Positions 34,701 to 45,625 of a stretch of 64,000 bases of DNA are shown one piece after another (within the stretch, counting starts at the first letter, position 1; each line of letters starts with the position of its first letter). Made by a program: the position numbers and the translations under genes. The DNA is taken from contig OU612067.1 of the NCBI GenBank assembly GCA_914767715.1, forward strand, positions 25,704,162 to 25,768,161, given 5' to 3'. This stretch comes from Membranipora membranacea (Eukaryota; Bryozoa; Gymnolaemata; Cheilostomatida; Membraniporidae). A model generated the notes under the pieces. It searched no databases. It saw only the letters and a list, made by a program, of their open reading frames with translations, and was not told the DNA's origin.

Positions 34701-35855
34701 TGTTGATTCTGCTGATTCTATTTACATGGTTGCTTCAAACTTTAGTTTCTCAGATCTTAAAGAGTTCCAAGATTACTACGGTGTAAATATCCGTTTTCAC
34801 AAGACAACCGTACAAAAATAGCATCTCACTCAACTCAAATTCCAATACTCACCGTTCTCTTTCTTATCGATCGCATTACCAGCAGGTGGAATATTTTGCG
34901 TGAATTCAACACAAACCCCAACGGATGGAAAACCCCCATCACCGCTAGTCTCATCTGTGTCTTCTAGAAGAAGCTTCGGTTTGCGCCTCATATTTTCGCA
35001 AGAAGTAATCCTTACATTCAAATCCTGTCTTAGCTCTTTCATTTGCTCAGTAATCTGCTCACGAGCAGATGTCATTCGTACTTCTATTTTACGTTGTAGC
35101 TTTTGTTTGTATAGTACCAAGTCACGTTTACTGTAATTGGTGGAGACAACTTCATCAGAGTGAGCTTTCAGCTTCAGTTCTCTGAAACTCTTCTGCAACT
35201 TTTTCTTAGATGCTTCGAGATTTTCTATTCTTGTTGATTGAATTGTCACTTTCTTATCTAATTTGATGCACTTTTCCTCGCCTCGTTGAATTGCATCCTT
35301 TAGATCTGCAATCATCGCGGTCTTTTCAACATTTTGTTCTTTGAGCGATTGAATAGAGTTCTTGAAAAGTTTCATGTCATCACATATTTTAGTCTGTAGA
35401 CCAGTTATAACTGCCTTCCACTCCTCAATCCCAGAGAATTTTGATTCGAGGTCTGAAATCTTTTCCTCATATCTTGACAGTTTGGGTTTGATGGTTTCAT
35501 GTATGACTTGCCCGTTGATTACAGTTTGGCTTTGTATATCCTGCAAGTTTTTGGCCTGTTGATCTAGACATCCCTGTTGGTGGGTATATTCTTGCTTTGT
35601 TGGTAAATCTTGTTCACGTTGTGTCAGTTTGTATTGCACCTCTTCATCAAATGCTGAAAAATTAATTATGACAAACTGTTACCACACAAAGCTCTTTATC
35701 AATTGCTGGAATATTACGACCCTGATGAAATTCTATTGCGCCAGTACTCAGGACATTTGACAAGCAGCCTTTCACATGCAGGCAATGGCCATGGTTACGG
35801 AGTGGATTGTCTTACCTGTTATCTTTTCTCTGATGAGCTTTTCCACCTCAGTCAT
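31710..35855 (-). CDS. Coiled-coil protein, three exons found
   Basis: Exons 35855-35816 (from an in-frame ATG), 35653-34853 and 32107-31710 join through phase 1 GT-AG introns and total 1239 bases, an exact 412-residue frame. The start reads MTEVEKLIREKITAFDEEVQ. Exon 2 is one long charged coiled coil with heptads of Leu, Ile and Lys/Glu (for example LKEQNVEKTAMIADLKDAI), then a Ser/Gly-rich loop (DTDETSGDGG). Exon 3 is another coiled coil (QIEQQVREIVVRQTTMRQ) ending in HVRDLLLLVPRIG. No catalytic motif. The frame stays open upstream of the ATG (FTRSAGLVEFRREL), so a further 5' exon is possible. It shares strand and direction with the LRR arrays, but no shared domain is visible. Function unknown; a structural or oligomerisation role is a guess. 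Confidence 0.65.
32399..32815 (+). mobile_element. hAT-like element fragment
   Basis: It begins with CAGCCGTAGGCAACCCGCGG, the kind of end found on hAT transposons, and its right part (TGAAATGTTCCAGG) is related to 34378-34430. There is no transposase frame. It lies in the 2.7-kb intron of the coiled-coil gene. Confidence 0.4.
33050..33130 (-). repeat. tRNA-like fragment
   Basis: The minus strand has CTAGGTTCGAGCCCCAC, a box B and T-loop sequence, with GCCTGCTGAG upstream. The rest of the cloverleaf does not fold by eye. Probably a tRNA-derived SINE remnant. Confidence 0.35.
33894..34435 (+). mobile_element. hAT-like element fragment
   Basis: It starts CAGCTGTGGGCAACCTGCGG and is related to 32399-32815 over its ends. 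The minus frame at 34096-34341 may be a relic of transposase (it has KVKELIKLLF and FGIFVEMEA), but I cannot confirm the family. Confidence 0.4.
34436..34852. other. No recognised feature
   Basis: Remainder of the intron of the coiled-coil gene. I see nothing beyond AT-rich sequence. Confidence 0.4.
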
Positions 35856-36165
35856 CAACTCTCTTCTGAACTCAACCAATCCTGCTGATCTGGTGAAATA
35901 CCTCTGCCTGTACTTGTGTCTGCCTCATCTAAGTCTAAGTCTAACTCTACAATACCAAAAGATTTAGTTAGCATCAGTTTGGCAGAGCATTTTCATATAT
36001 CATGTTTTCATAATCTTCCTTGACTCTTTCTTCATTTGCAAACCTCCGAAACCTGTGGTTCATATTTCATCTACTTGCATTACACTGTATGAGGGAATCT
36101 TGTTCCGTTGAGCCTATCTTCATGCATGCATGTTCTATGTGTGTACAGACATGCAGGGGTTGTAT

Positions 36166-36313
36166 TAGTCTAAGTGCTCAGACTCCGATCCAAGGCGCAG
36201 GGAGTTACTCGGCAAGTAACTCCCTGCGCCCTGCTCAGACTCCAAGGCGCAGGGAGTTACTTGCGCAAGTAACTCCCTGCGCCTTGGATTGGAGTCTGAG
36301 CACTTAGACTAAG
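36166..36313. repeat. 148-bp palindrome with two nested hairpins
   Basis: Outer arms AGTCTAAGTGCTCAGACTCC (left) and its complement (right) enclose two inner hairpins, each GGCGCAGGGAGTTACT facing AGTAACTCCCTGCGCC. Nearly every base pairs. It lies between the coiled-coil gene and the truncated Roc exon, near a rearrangement point. Confidence 0.85.
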
Positions 36314-36489
36314 TTTAGCTGATGTATTCTATTTATGCAGTTGCTGCCAATATTAAAAGAAGAGTGAACATAAGTATTTTGTCGGGTCATCATACTCATC
36401 ACTAAGAGTTTTCTGTGTTAACAGAAATTGTGAGCGGACAATTCGAATGGAATGCTTTCGATTTCCATCATGACTAAAAGAAAAGATAT

Positions 36490-36560
36490 GCCCCGGCAGG
36501 GATTTGAACCCGGGCCTCCTACGTTATAGACTTTGATGCTACCTTGCACAGCAATATCTA
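36490..36560 (-). repeat. tRNA-like 3' half
   Basis: The minus strand reads GGCCCGGGTTCAAATCCCTG followed by CCGGGGCA: a T-arm and acceptor 3' strand. The matching 5' acceptor strand is absent, so this is a tRNA-derived fragment rather than a gene. Confidence 0.45.
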
Positions 36561-36698
36561 TTCATCACAGGAGATCTTGCCTGGTCATCTAAATACAAAC
36601 TCATTGAATACAATGTCAATCCAATGATATAATATTGACTAGAACTATAACTATACAATAGCAATAATGAATGTAATTTATTTAGCAGGCAGGGTTAA

Positions 36699-37035
36699 TT
36701 ACACAATAATGGTTGCTGGTTGGGTAATGATATATGGGTCAGTTTCAAACAATTCTAGAATTGTACAGAATTGTCTAACAATTCTTGGGTATGAAATGAA
36801 GTGAGGTATGAATCGCAGATTACTACCTCTTTCCAATTTTGGTTCTGAATAGTATTTTCTCACAGCAGTCACACCCTGTTCGCAGACAGCATATGGAGGA
36901 GATGTTAGTGCAGTACAGCCATAACAGTAAAAAGCTGCAGTGAGTGTTTTGATGCTGAACAGGCTCTCAGGTAGTGTGTTGAGTGATGAGTTATTAGCGA
37001 TATTCAGTGTACGAAGGTTACTCAGCTCTCCTACG
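36699..37035 (-). pseudogene. Truncated paralogue of the Roc exon (last LRR and linker only)
   Basis: From the acceptor at 37035 it matches exon 7 of the fusion gene through the last LRR, SPPYAVCEQGVTAVRKYY and LERGSNLRFIP. The match stops at about 36804, just before the P-loop. Unrelated sequence then stays open to TAA at 36699-36701. All GTPase, COR and caspase parts are lost. With the cassettes at 37997-60917 it could still make a LRR-only protein of array 2, or splice onward; no donor in the foreign tail is convincing. Confidence 0.75.
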
Positions 37036-37396
37036 CTGCAATAATAAATTATATTTATTACTTAACGAGAAAAATCTACGATCTTCACTGTGTATGTATT
37101 TTTTACTTGCTGAACAAAGATCTCCATTTGCATTAGCATCATTCAAACTCTTTTTCTCTTTTGTTTTTAACTTGTCGGATAACCATATTTGGATATGGTG
37201 GGTAGTAATGAGTCAGAAAATATACTAAAGACTGTCCGCTATATCTTTAGTCCTTAATTTAGCATATTGCCGAATCCTGGTGTCAAGTTCTCAAACTCCT
37301 ACTCATTAATTTATGAACCCGATTTAGCTGGCAATTGCCAATAAAACCTTCAGGTGGTAGTGGGTAGACAACTAGCGCTAGAACAAAGGGGATTCT
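37036..37396. repeat. Intron paralogous to 6848-7210
   Basis: No gene. See the matching intron of the fusion gene; this copy ends in CCCTAAATA repeats at about 37405-37440. Confidence 0.7.
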
Positions 37397-37530
37397 CACT
37401 CTCCCCTAAATCCCCTAAATACCCTAAATACCCTAAATTCCATTAGATCAGCAGTTGTAAGTTTATTAACAAAGTCACAAAAAAACCTCCCATTACAATA
37501 TACCTATATATACTTTAATTTGCAAACAGA

Positions 37531-37532
<2 letters not shown>

Positions 37533-37562
<30 letters not shown>
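37533..37562. repeat. (AT)n microsatellite
   Basis: About 15 perfect AT repeats, in otherwise unremarkable intron sequence (37397-37996). Confidence 0.95.
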
Positions 37563-37564
<2 letters not shown>

Positions 37565-37996
37565 TCTGCTTCTCCACAGACTAACCACATACATTAAATG
37601 TAGTCAGAGCCATGTTTTGATATTTGGCCATAATTGTTTGCAATTTAGTAGATGGCTAAATTTTAACTGTGACCAACTAGTGAAAAATTATAATATTTCT
37701 TGATATTAGTATATACCAGTTCATCATGTCATGTGAGATGTGATGATGACCATTGTAAATAAATTATATTGTTTATCAAAAACGCAAATTACTCAAAATT
37801 ACATTTTATGTTGATGTTCTTGCAGTATCGTTTTAATACATTTATCTAAAGTGATGAAATGATATTACAACCAAAATTTCATTAGCCATAGAATGACTTC
37901 CTTGTGATCCAATGTACATCTTTCATCAAAATGATTTGATAGGTAAATGCTAGATCGATTTGCAGACTCAGACTAAGTATAGGATGTCACACTCAC

Positions 37997-38137
37997 CCCT
38001 CAGGTAGCTGCTTGAGATCACAGTAGCCCACATGTAACTCTCTCAGTGCTCTCAGCTCACACAGCCCCTCAGGTAATGTGTGTAGAGCTCCATTCCATGA
38101 TACATTTAATACCTCCAGCTTAGTCAGTGATCTAATA
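37997..38137 (-). CDS. LRR cassette exon, array 2 (a)
   Basis: 141 bases, phase 2-2, splice sites intact. It reads LNVSWNGALHT, LPEGLCEL (Gly for the usual Trp) and LRELHVGYCDLKQLPE. It is the cassette nearest the truncated Roc exon. Confidence 0.8.
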
Positions 38138-38595
38138 CTGTAATATATAATATATATAGATATCTATTAATACATCACATGAAATGAGAGGAGGAGCTTT
38201 GTAAACAAGTTATGTCGTATATCATAAGGATCTAATGGCAGCCCCTCAGTACGTAATCTTGTGTTTATAAATCATCTCAAAAGTATAATTTCCTTAGCAC
38301 CGATCTCTCTGAGACTGGTGGGGGGGGGGAGGGATTTCTCCCTGCTGTGACAGATAGTTGGCAACAAAAAGTGAAACGACAAATAATTATTTGCATGTCA
38401 TACGCTATATGATATAAGAATTCAAGACTAACTTCTAGTTATATAGAAATAGAGGGCATTGGATATCCTACATTCCATTTCTACATTGATTAACAATCGA
38501 GGATAACAACTTCATATCTGAATCCAAAGATCAAAATTCAATAATAGCAAAAGCTCAAATTTAAAAATGAAATGCTCATTTATTGAAGGTGAAGA

Positions 38596-38622
38596 AAAGC
38601 TTAGTCAGTGATCTAATACTGT
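38596..38622 (-). pseudogene. LRR cassette remnant at a deletion junction
   Basis: Same fused junction (GAAAAGCTTAGTCAGTG) as at 16574 and 40735; only the 5' end of the cassette is left. Confidence 0.7.
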
Positions 38623-39313
38623 AATATATAATATATATAGATAATTATTAATACATCACATGAAATGAGAGGAGGAGCTTTGTAAACAAGTTATGTCGTA
38701 TATCATAAGGATCTAATGGCAGCCCCTCAGTACGTAATCTTGTGTTTATAAAATCATCTCAAAAGTATAATTTCCTTAGCACCGATCTCTCTGCGATCGG
38801 GGAGGGGGGGGGGGGAAATTCTCCCTGCTGAGACAGATAGTTGACAACAAGAAGTGAAACGACAAATAATTATTTGCATGTCATACGCTATATGATATAA
38901 GAATTCAAGACTAACTTCTAGTTATATAGAAATAGAGGGCATTGGATATCCTACATTCCATTTCTACATTGATTAACAATCCTTATAACAACTTCATATC
39001 TGAATCCAAAGATCAAAATTCAATAACAGCAAAAGCTCGAATTTAAATATGAAATGCTCATTCATTGAATGTGAAGAAAAATGATAGATAGTCACTGCTG
39101 AACAATATTAGTAATTATTTTTGAAAAAAATTAATTTTAGTCTGCATCCTTACTATGCAGCCATTAAGTCATAGCTGGCAAGAAGGCAACCCATTTTTTC
39201 ATCACTTTATTTTTAAGTTAACATTTCAAAAAATTGAAGATTATTGCAAAAATCCTTTATCAGTGACAATGCTGTAGTAAGTGATAGACTGAGAATAGCA
39301 GGTACAGACTCAC

Positions 39314-39454
39314 CACTCAGGTAGCTGTTTGAGATCACAGTAGCCCACATACAACTTTCTCAGTGATCTCAGCTCACACAGCCACTCAGGTAATGTGTGT
39401 AGAGCTCCATTCCATGATACATTTAATACCTCCAGCTTAGTCAGTGATCTAATA
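39314..39454 (-). CDS. LRR cassette exon, array 2 (b)
   Basis: 141 bases, phase 2-2. It reads LNVSWNGALHT and LRKLYVGYCDLKQLPE. The first repeat equals that of cassette (a); the second differs at beta-strand positions. Confidence 0.85.
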
Positions 39455-40142
39455 CTGTAATATATAATATACATAGATAATTATTAATACATCACATGAA
39501 ATGAGAGGAGGAGCTTTGTAAACAAGTTATGTCGTATATCATAAGGATCTAATGGCAGCCCCTCAGTACATAATCTTGTGTTTATAAAATCATCTCAAAA
39601 GTATAATTTCCTTAGCACCGATCTCTCTGCGACCGGGGGGGGGAATTTTCCCTGCTGTGACAGATAGTTGTCAACGAGAAGTGAAACGGCAAATAATCAT
39701 TTGCATGTCATACGCTCTATGATATAAGAATTCAAGACTAACTTCTAGTTATATAGAAATAGAGGGCATTGGATATCCTACATTCCATTTCTACATTGAT
39801 TAACAATCGAGGATAACAACTTCATATCTGCATCCAAAGATCAAAATTCAATAATAGCAAAACCTCAAATTTAAAAATGAAATGCTCATTTATTGAAGGT
39901 GAAGAAAAATGATAGATAGTCATGGCTGAACAATATTAGTAATTATTTTTGAAAAAGATAAATTTTAGTCTGCATCCTTACTATGCAGCCACTAAGTCAT
40001 AGCTGGCAAGAAGGCAACCCATTTTTTCCTCACTTTAATTTTTAAGTAATTATTTCAAAAAATTGAAGATTATTGCAAAAATCTTTTATCAGTGACAATG
40101 CTGTAGTAATTGATAGACTGAGAATAGCAGGTACAGACTCAC

Positions 40143-40283
40143 CACTCAGGTAGCTGTTTGAAATTACAGGAGATCACATATAACTCTCTCAGTGCTCTCA
40201 GCTCACACAGCCACTCAGGTAATGTGTGTAGAGCTCCATTATATGATACATATAATACCTCCAGCTTAGTCAGTGATCTAATA
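40143..40283 (-). CDS. LRR cassette exon, array 2 (c)
   Basis: 141 bases, phase 2-2, acceptor ATATTGCAG. It reads LYVSYNGALHT and LRELYVISCNFKQLPE. It is 829 bases from cassette (b) within near-identical introns. Confidence 0.85.
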
Positions 40284-40734
40284 CTGCAATATATAACATA
40301 TATATAGATAATTATTAATACATCACATGAAATGAGAGGAGGAGCTTTGTAAACAAGATATGTCGTATAACATAAGGATCTAATGGCAGCCCCTCAGTAC
40401 GTAATCTTGTGTTTATAAAATTATCTCAAAAGTATAATTTCCATAGCACCGATCTCTCTGCGACCGGGGGGGGAATTCTTCCTGCTGTGACAGATAGTTG
40501 ACAACAAGAAGTGAAACGGCAAATAATTATTTGCATGTCATACGCTCTATGATATAAGAATTCAAGACTAACTTCTAGTTATATAGAAATAGAGGGCATT
40601 TGATATCCTACATTCCATTTCTACATTGATTAACAATCGAGGATAACAACTTCATATCTGCATCCAAAGATCAAAATTCAATAATAGCAAAAGCTCAAAT
40701 TTAAAAATGAAATGCTCATTTATTGAAGGTGAAG

Positions 40735-41641
40735 AAAAGCTTAGTCAGTGATCTAATACTATAATATATACATGTATATATATAATAATACATCATGTGA
40801 GATGAGGAGCAGGATCCACCCCATTTCTTCTATCTCATTTTCGCACCAGGCTGTTAGATAGTCACGGCTGAACAACACTAGTAATTATTCTTGAGACATA
40901 TAATTTTTAGTCTGCATCCGTACTATGCAGCCTTACAATAAGTCATAGCTGGCAGGAAGGCAACCTATTTTTTCATCACTTTATTTTTTAAGTTATTTAT
41001 GTATTTATTTTATGTATTTATTTTATTTTATGTAGTTATTTTAAGTTATTTATGTGATTATTTAAGTTATTTAAGCCATTTATGTCACATCATGAAAAAC
41101 ATTAGTAATAATGATTTTTCGCTGACACTAAAAGTATATATTTATATATAAGTTAATATTTCAACAAATTGAGGATTGAGGATTGCAAATATCTTTTATC
41201 AGTGACAATGCTGTAGTAAATAATAGACTGAGATTAAGAGATACAGACTCACTGTCAAACAACTAGCTATGATGGAATTTTCTACACTTGATTACTACAT
41301 TAGTTATCGATGGCGGATTTTAATTTTATATTTGAATCCTTAAATCTAAAACTCTGACGGAAGTTTGGCAAATTCCAATGTGAAAGCTAATTTATTGGAA
41401 TGTAGAAATAAAAGATAATATAGTTATCGTTATCAACGTAAGATATTATTCTTACTTAAACTTGACCGATTTCTCAAGTCTGAATCCTTATAACACAGCC
41501 TTATGATAATGTATCGCTGGTAAAAGAAAACCTGTTTATTCACTTTAGCTTAGTTATTTATATTTCACAGCCTCTTCAAAGGTAAGGATTATTGAAGAAA
41601 TAAAAAACAAAATATGAATTGACGCGACGTGACAGCCTCAC
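40735..41641. repeat. Intron unit with cassette remnant and AT-rich minisatellite
   Basis: No gene. A cassette-end remnant at 40735-40770 is followed by sequence as in 16574-17464. Confidence 0.7.
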
Positions 41642-42166
41642 CACTCAGGTAGCTGTCTGAGATCCAATAACTCCCTCGGTGCTCTCAGCTCACACAGCCA
41701 CACAGGTAATGTGTGTAGAGCTTTATTACCTGAGGATTATGCTAATTGACTTGAAATTTTAGAGCTGCCTACTCTATGTGATTTTATTTCTGAGATGTCT
41801 AAAACTGTTTTTAACAATATTGCGTCCAATGAAGACCATCCTCTTTTTTGTTGCGTTGTTTTTAACTGTGCAAAGGTATCCTCTTGCCTATATACCATCT
41901 ATCGCCCACCAAAGTGCAAGACTCAAAAGCATTTAAAGTGCTTTTTTCCTTACCACATGCCAACTTTCAACAAAGTTTAAATTTCTCATTTTCATCTACC
42001 AATCGAATATTATCGCTTGCTGATACATGGATTAAAATTATAAATCTCCCCTAACCTAACCTAATGGCTGGTTCACATTGTCCCAGACGACCATCCCAGA
42101 TAACCTAACCTAACCTAACCTAACCTAACCTAACCTGATACCTCCAGCTGAGTCAGTGAACTGATG
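41642..42166 (-). pseudogene. LRR cassette split by a LINE fragment, doubly deleted form
   Basis: Halves 41642-41733 and 42139-42166 carry both the 12-base deletion of the 23991 copy and a further 9-base loss in the 5' half. Only 45116-45625 shares both. Confidence 0.85.
41734..42132 (+). mobile_element. 5'-truncated LINE fragment with (CCTAA)n tail
   Basis: Open frame 41795-41980 with TIYRPPKCKTQKHLKC, related to the copy at 24144. The (CCTAA)n tail is longest here (42104-42136). Confidence 0.7.
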
Positions 42167-44091
42167 CTGTAATAAATATACATGTATATGACTTGCTGAA
42201 GAGATATCTTGTAAACGCTGACAAGGTTATTAGCAAAATCCCTCTAGAAAATGAAGCTTACACCATGTGTGTACACTGCATGGCCTGACCATGCGTGTTA
42301 AAGTTTTTCGTACTAATTTTCAAGCTATTATCAATAACCACCAAACAATGTAAAGAAAATCAAACTCTTTTTGGGGTTTGAGGCTACAATTTTTTCCGAC
42401 ATAATTTCATAATATTCAAGCTTTATCAAACTTTGGAATTGTTTCCTCTTGTAAAGAGAAGAGACAACCGCTTAAAATCAGAGATGCAATTCGTGAAGAC
42501 CAATGAGCATGAACATTAATAATTCCATTGAAGAATCTGTCCTATCAAATAAGGGTGGCCATTTATTGTAGGCCAGACACAGATGATGTCTGGTAAACTG
42601 TACTTACATAACTTATCATTGAACTTTGCGAAGAGTTTTTCGAGTGCCAAATGGGATTTCAGCAACCAAAAGTTAATAAACACCTTTAGAACATAAAATA
42701 TCAACCTAATTTTAAGTAATCGTCCTATCCTTCCAAATCACTTTGAAGTACATCAGACCATTCTCCCTGATCAGACGACATCTGAAACTGAATCTCATGA
42801 AGATGAGAGGGGTTAAGAAATTAAGTGTATGAATTCAAAGCATCCAATTTTGAGAGATACAGCAGAAACTCATTTAAAACAAGTTAGAGGGGTTCAATTA
42901 CTTGTAATGACAGGTATTCTAAAAGTGAATCTTAGTGACCAAAAAACTCTTTGTTTTCAAAAGAAAACATTTACAAAAAAGGGATAAAGAAGCACATTGC
43001 AGAGAGATGATTGATACATGCCTTCTTGTTTACAAGAAAAGGCAAAGCTGTCATCTATTTCTATGAGAATTGTTCCACATGCGCACTGTACTCGCTATCT
43101 ACCGGGGGCCCTTGAGCTCTTCGCCAGCTTCACTAGGAACTAGGCTAAAGATCTGCCCACTCTCCTCTAGAACTCACATTGTATTGGTTAAATTAATACT
43201 GATTGAATGCAAAACATCATTTACAATAATGAATTATTGTGAAAAATGACATTGAGAAGTTTTCCTATACTATATTCTAACTAGAAATGCAGGGGTGTAT
43301 ACTAAGAGATGTAATAGAGATGTAAAAAAAAAATCTGGCTTCACCGGGATTCGAACTCGGGCCTCTCGCATAAAGCCATCTAATCCAGGTGTTTAAATAT
43401 AATGATGTAGTGGGTGTAAGTAGTAATAAATAGAAAACTAAACCTCATAGTAGTGGTGTAACTCCTCCTTTGTCACTATGGTCTAAGTACCAATTTGGCT
43501 TCACCAAGAATTAAACTTGGGCCTCTTGCGCTGTGATCGAGCACACTAGCCACTCAGCCACGCCTGCCCACTGGAGCTCACAGATTTAAATTGAATATGA
43601 ATTGAAAAAGTAAGCTGTTGTGTAATTTTGTTAAAATGTTCTGTTTTTCAAGCTTTCATGGCAGAGATCAGGCAAAAAAAGTGTAAAATATATTATATGC
43701 GCAACCTCACCTGGTCTTAGTATATATTTGTGGTTGAAGACAGGGCTTTGATTCAGCCATTTCTTCTATTTTTTAAAAAACACGTTTTGAAAAAGTGTTA
43801 TGAGGCACTGGATATGGGTCTCTTTTATTTTATATACATGAACATTTATCATAAACACAGAACTTAAAATTTGTGGACAAGTTACCCAAAGTTGTACTTA
43901 ACTGTGAACTGGTTCAGTTGCAAAGTTGAATATTTAGGAGCTAGCTTGCAATAATTATGCAAGAACCAAAATTAAATCTTACAGCCTTCTAATATGAAAA
44001 TACAGAAATAAATTTACCCTTTTATGATCTTTTTTATCCAAAATAAAATTTATGTTGATCATCAGACTGAGAATAGCAGGTACAGACTCAC
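42167..44091. repeat. Intronic unit with dimeric SINE
   Basis: No gene. A deletion fuses TACATGTATATG to GACTTGCTGAAG at 42188, shared with 45655. SINE halves lie at 43330-43380 and 43495-43570 (minus). Confidence 0.65.
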
Positions 44092-44232
44092 CACTCAGGT
44101 AGGTGTTTGAGACTACAGTAGCTCACATCTAGCTCTCTCATTGATCTCAGCTCACACAGCCACTCAGGTAATATGTGTAGAGCTCGATTCCATGATACAT
44201 CTAATACCTCCAGCTGAGTCAGTGACCTGATA
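44092..44232 (-). CDS. LRR cassette exon, array 2 (d)
   Basis: 141 bases, phase 2-2. It reads LDVSWNRALHI and MRELDVSYCSLKHLPE. The acceptor is TACTTCAG, one base different from its relatives but still usable. Confidence 0.8.
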
Positions 44233-45115
44233 CTGAAGTATATACATGTATATATATAATAATACATCATGTGAGATGAGGAGCAGGATCCACCCCATTT
44301 CTTCTATCTCATTTTCGCACCAGGCCGTTAGATAGTCACGGCTGAACAACATTAGTAATTATTCTTGAGACATATAATTTTTAGTCTGCATCCGTACTAT
44401 GCAGCCTTACAATAAGTCATAGCTGGCAGGAAGGCAACCTATTTTTTCATCACTTTATTTTTTAAGTTATTTATGTATTTATTTTATGTATTTATTTTAT
44501 TTTATGTAGTTATTTTAAGTTATTTATGTGATTATTTAAGTTATTTAAGCCATTTATGTCACATCATGAAAAACATTAGTAATAATGATTTTTCGCTGAC
44601 ACTAAAAGTATATATTTATATATAAGTTAATATTTCAACAAATTGAGGATTGAGGATTGCAAATATCTTTTATCAGTGACAATGCTGTAGTAAATAATAG
44701 ACTGAGATTAAGAGATACAGACTCACTGTCAAACAACTAGCTATGATGGAATTTTCTACACTTGATTACTACATTAGTTATCGATGGCGGATTTTAATTT
44801 TATATTTGAATCCTTAAATCTAAAACTCAGACGGAAGTTTGGCAAATTCCAATGTGAAAGCTAATTTATTGGAATGTAGAAATAAAAGATAATATAGTTA
44901 TCGTTATCAACGTAAGACATTATTCTTACTTAAACTTGACCGATTTCTCAAGTCTGAATCCTTATAACACAGCCTTTTGATAATGTATCGCTGGTAAAAG
45001 AAAACATGTTTATTCACTTTAGCTTAGTTATTTATATTTCACAGCCTCTTCAAAGGTAAGGATTATTGAAGAAATAAAAAACAAAATATGAATTGACGCG
45101 ACGTGACAGCCTCAC

Positions 45116-45625
45116 CACTCAGGTAGCTGTCTGAGATCCAATAACTCCCTCGGTGCTCTCAGCTCACACAGCCACACAGGTAATGTGTGTAGAGCTTTAT
45201 TACCTGAGGATTATGCTAATTGACTTGAAATTTTAGAGCTGCCTACTCTATGTGATTTTATTTCTGAGATGTCTAAAACTGTTTTTAACAATATTGCGTC
45301 CAATGAAGACCATCCTCTTTTTTGTTGTGTTGTTTTTAACTGTGCAAAGGTATCCTCTTGCCTATATACCATCTATCGCCCACCAAAGTGCAAGACTCAA
45401 AAGCGTTTAAAGAGCTTTTTTCCTTACTACATGTCAGCTTTCAACAAAGTTTAAATTTCTCATTTTCATCTACCAATCCAATATTATCGCTTGCTGATAC
45501 ATGGATTAAAATAATAAATCTCCCCTAACCTAATGGCTGGTTCACATTGTCCCAGACGACCATCCCAGATAACCTAACCTAACCTAACCTAACCTGATAC
45601 CTCCAGCTGAGTCAGTGAACTGATG
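45116..45625 (-). pseudogene. LRR cassette split by a LINE fragment, doubly deleted form
   Basis: Halves 45116-45207 and 45598-45625; it shares both deletions with the copy 3474 bases to the left. Confidence 0.85.
45208..45591 (+). mobile_element. 5'-truncated LINE fragment with (CCTAA)n tail
   Basis: Open frame 45269-45454, nearly identical to 41795-41980, with a shorter (CCTAA)n tail. Confidence 0.7.

Noticed and set aside
36020-36307. 95-codon plus-strand ORF over the palindrome
   Set aside because: It runs through the inverted repeat; open only by base composition.
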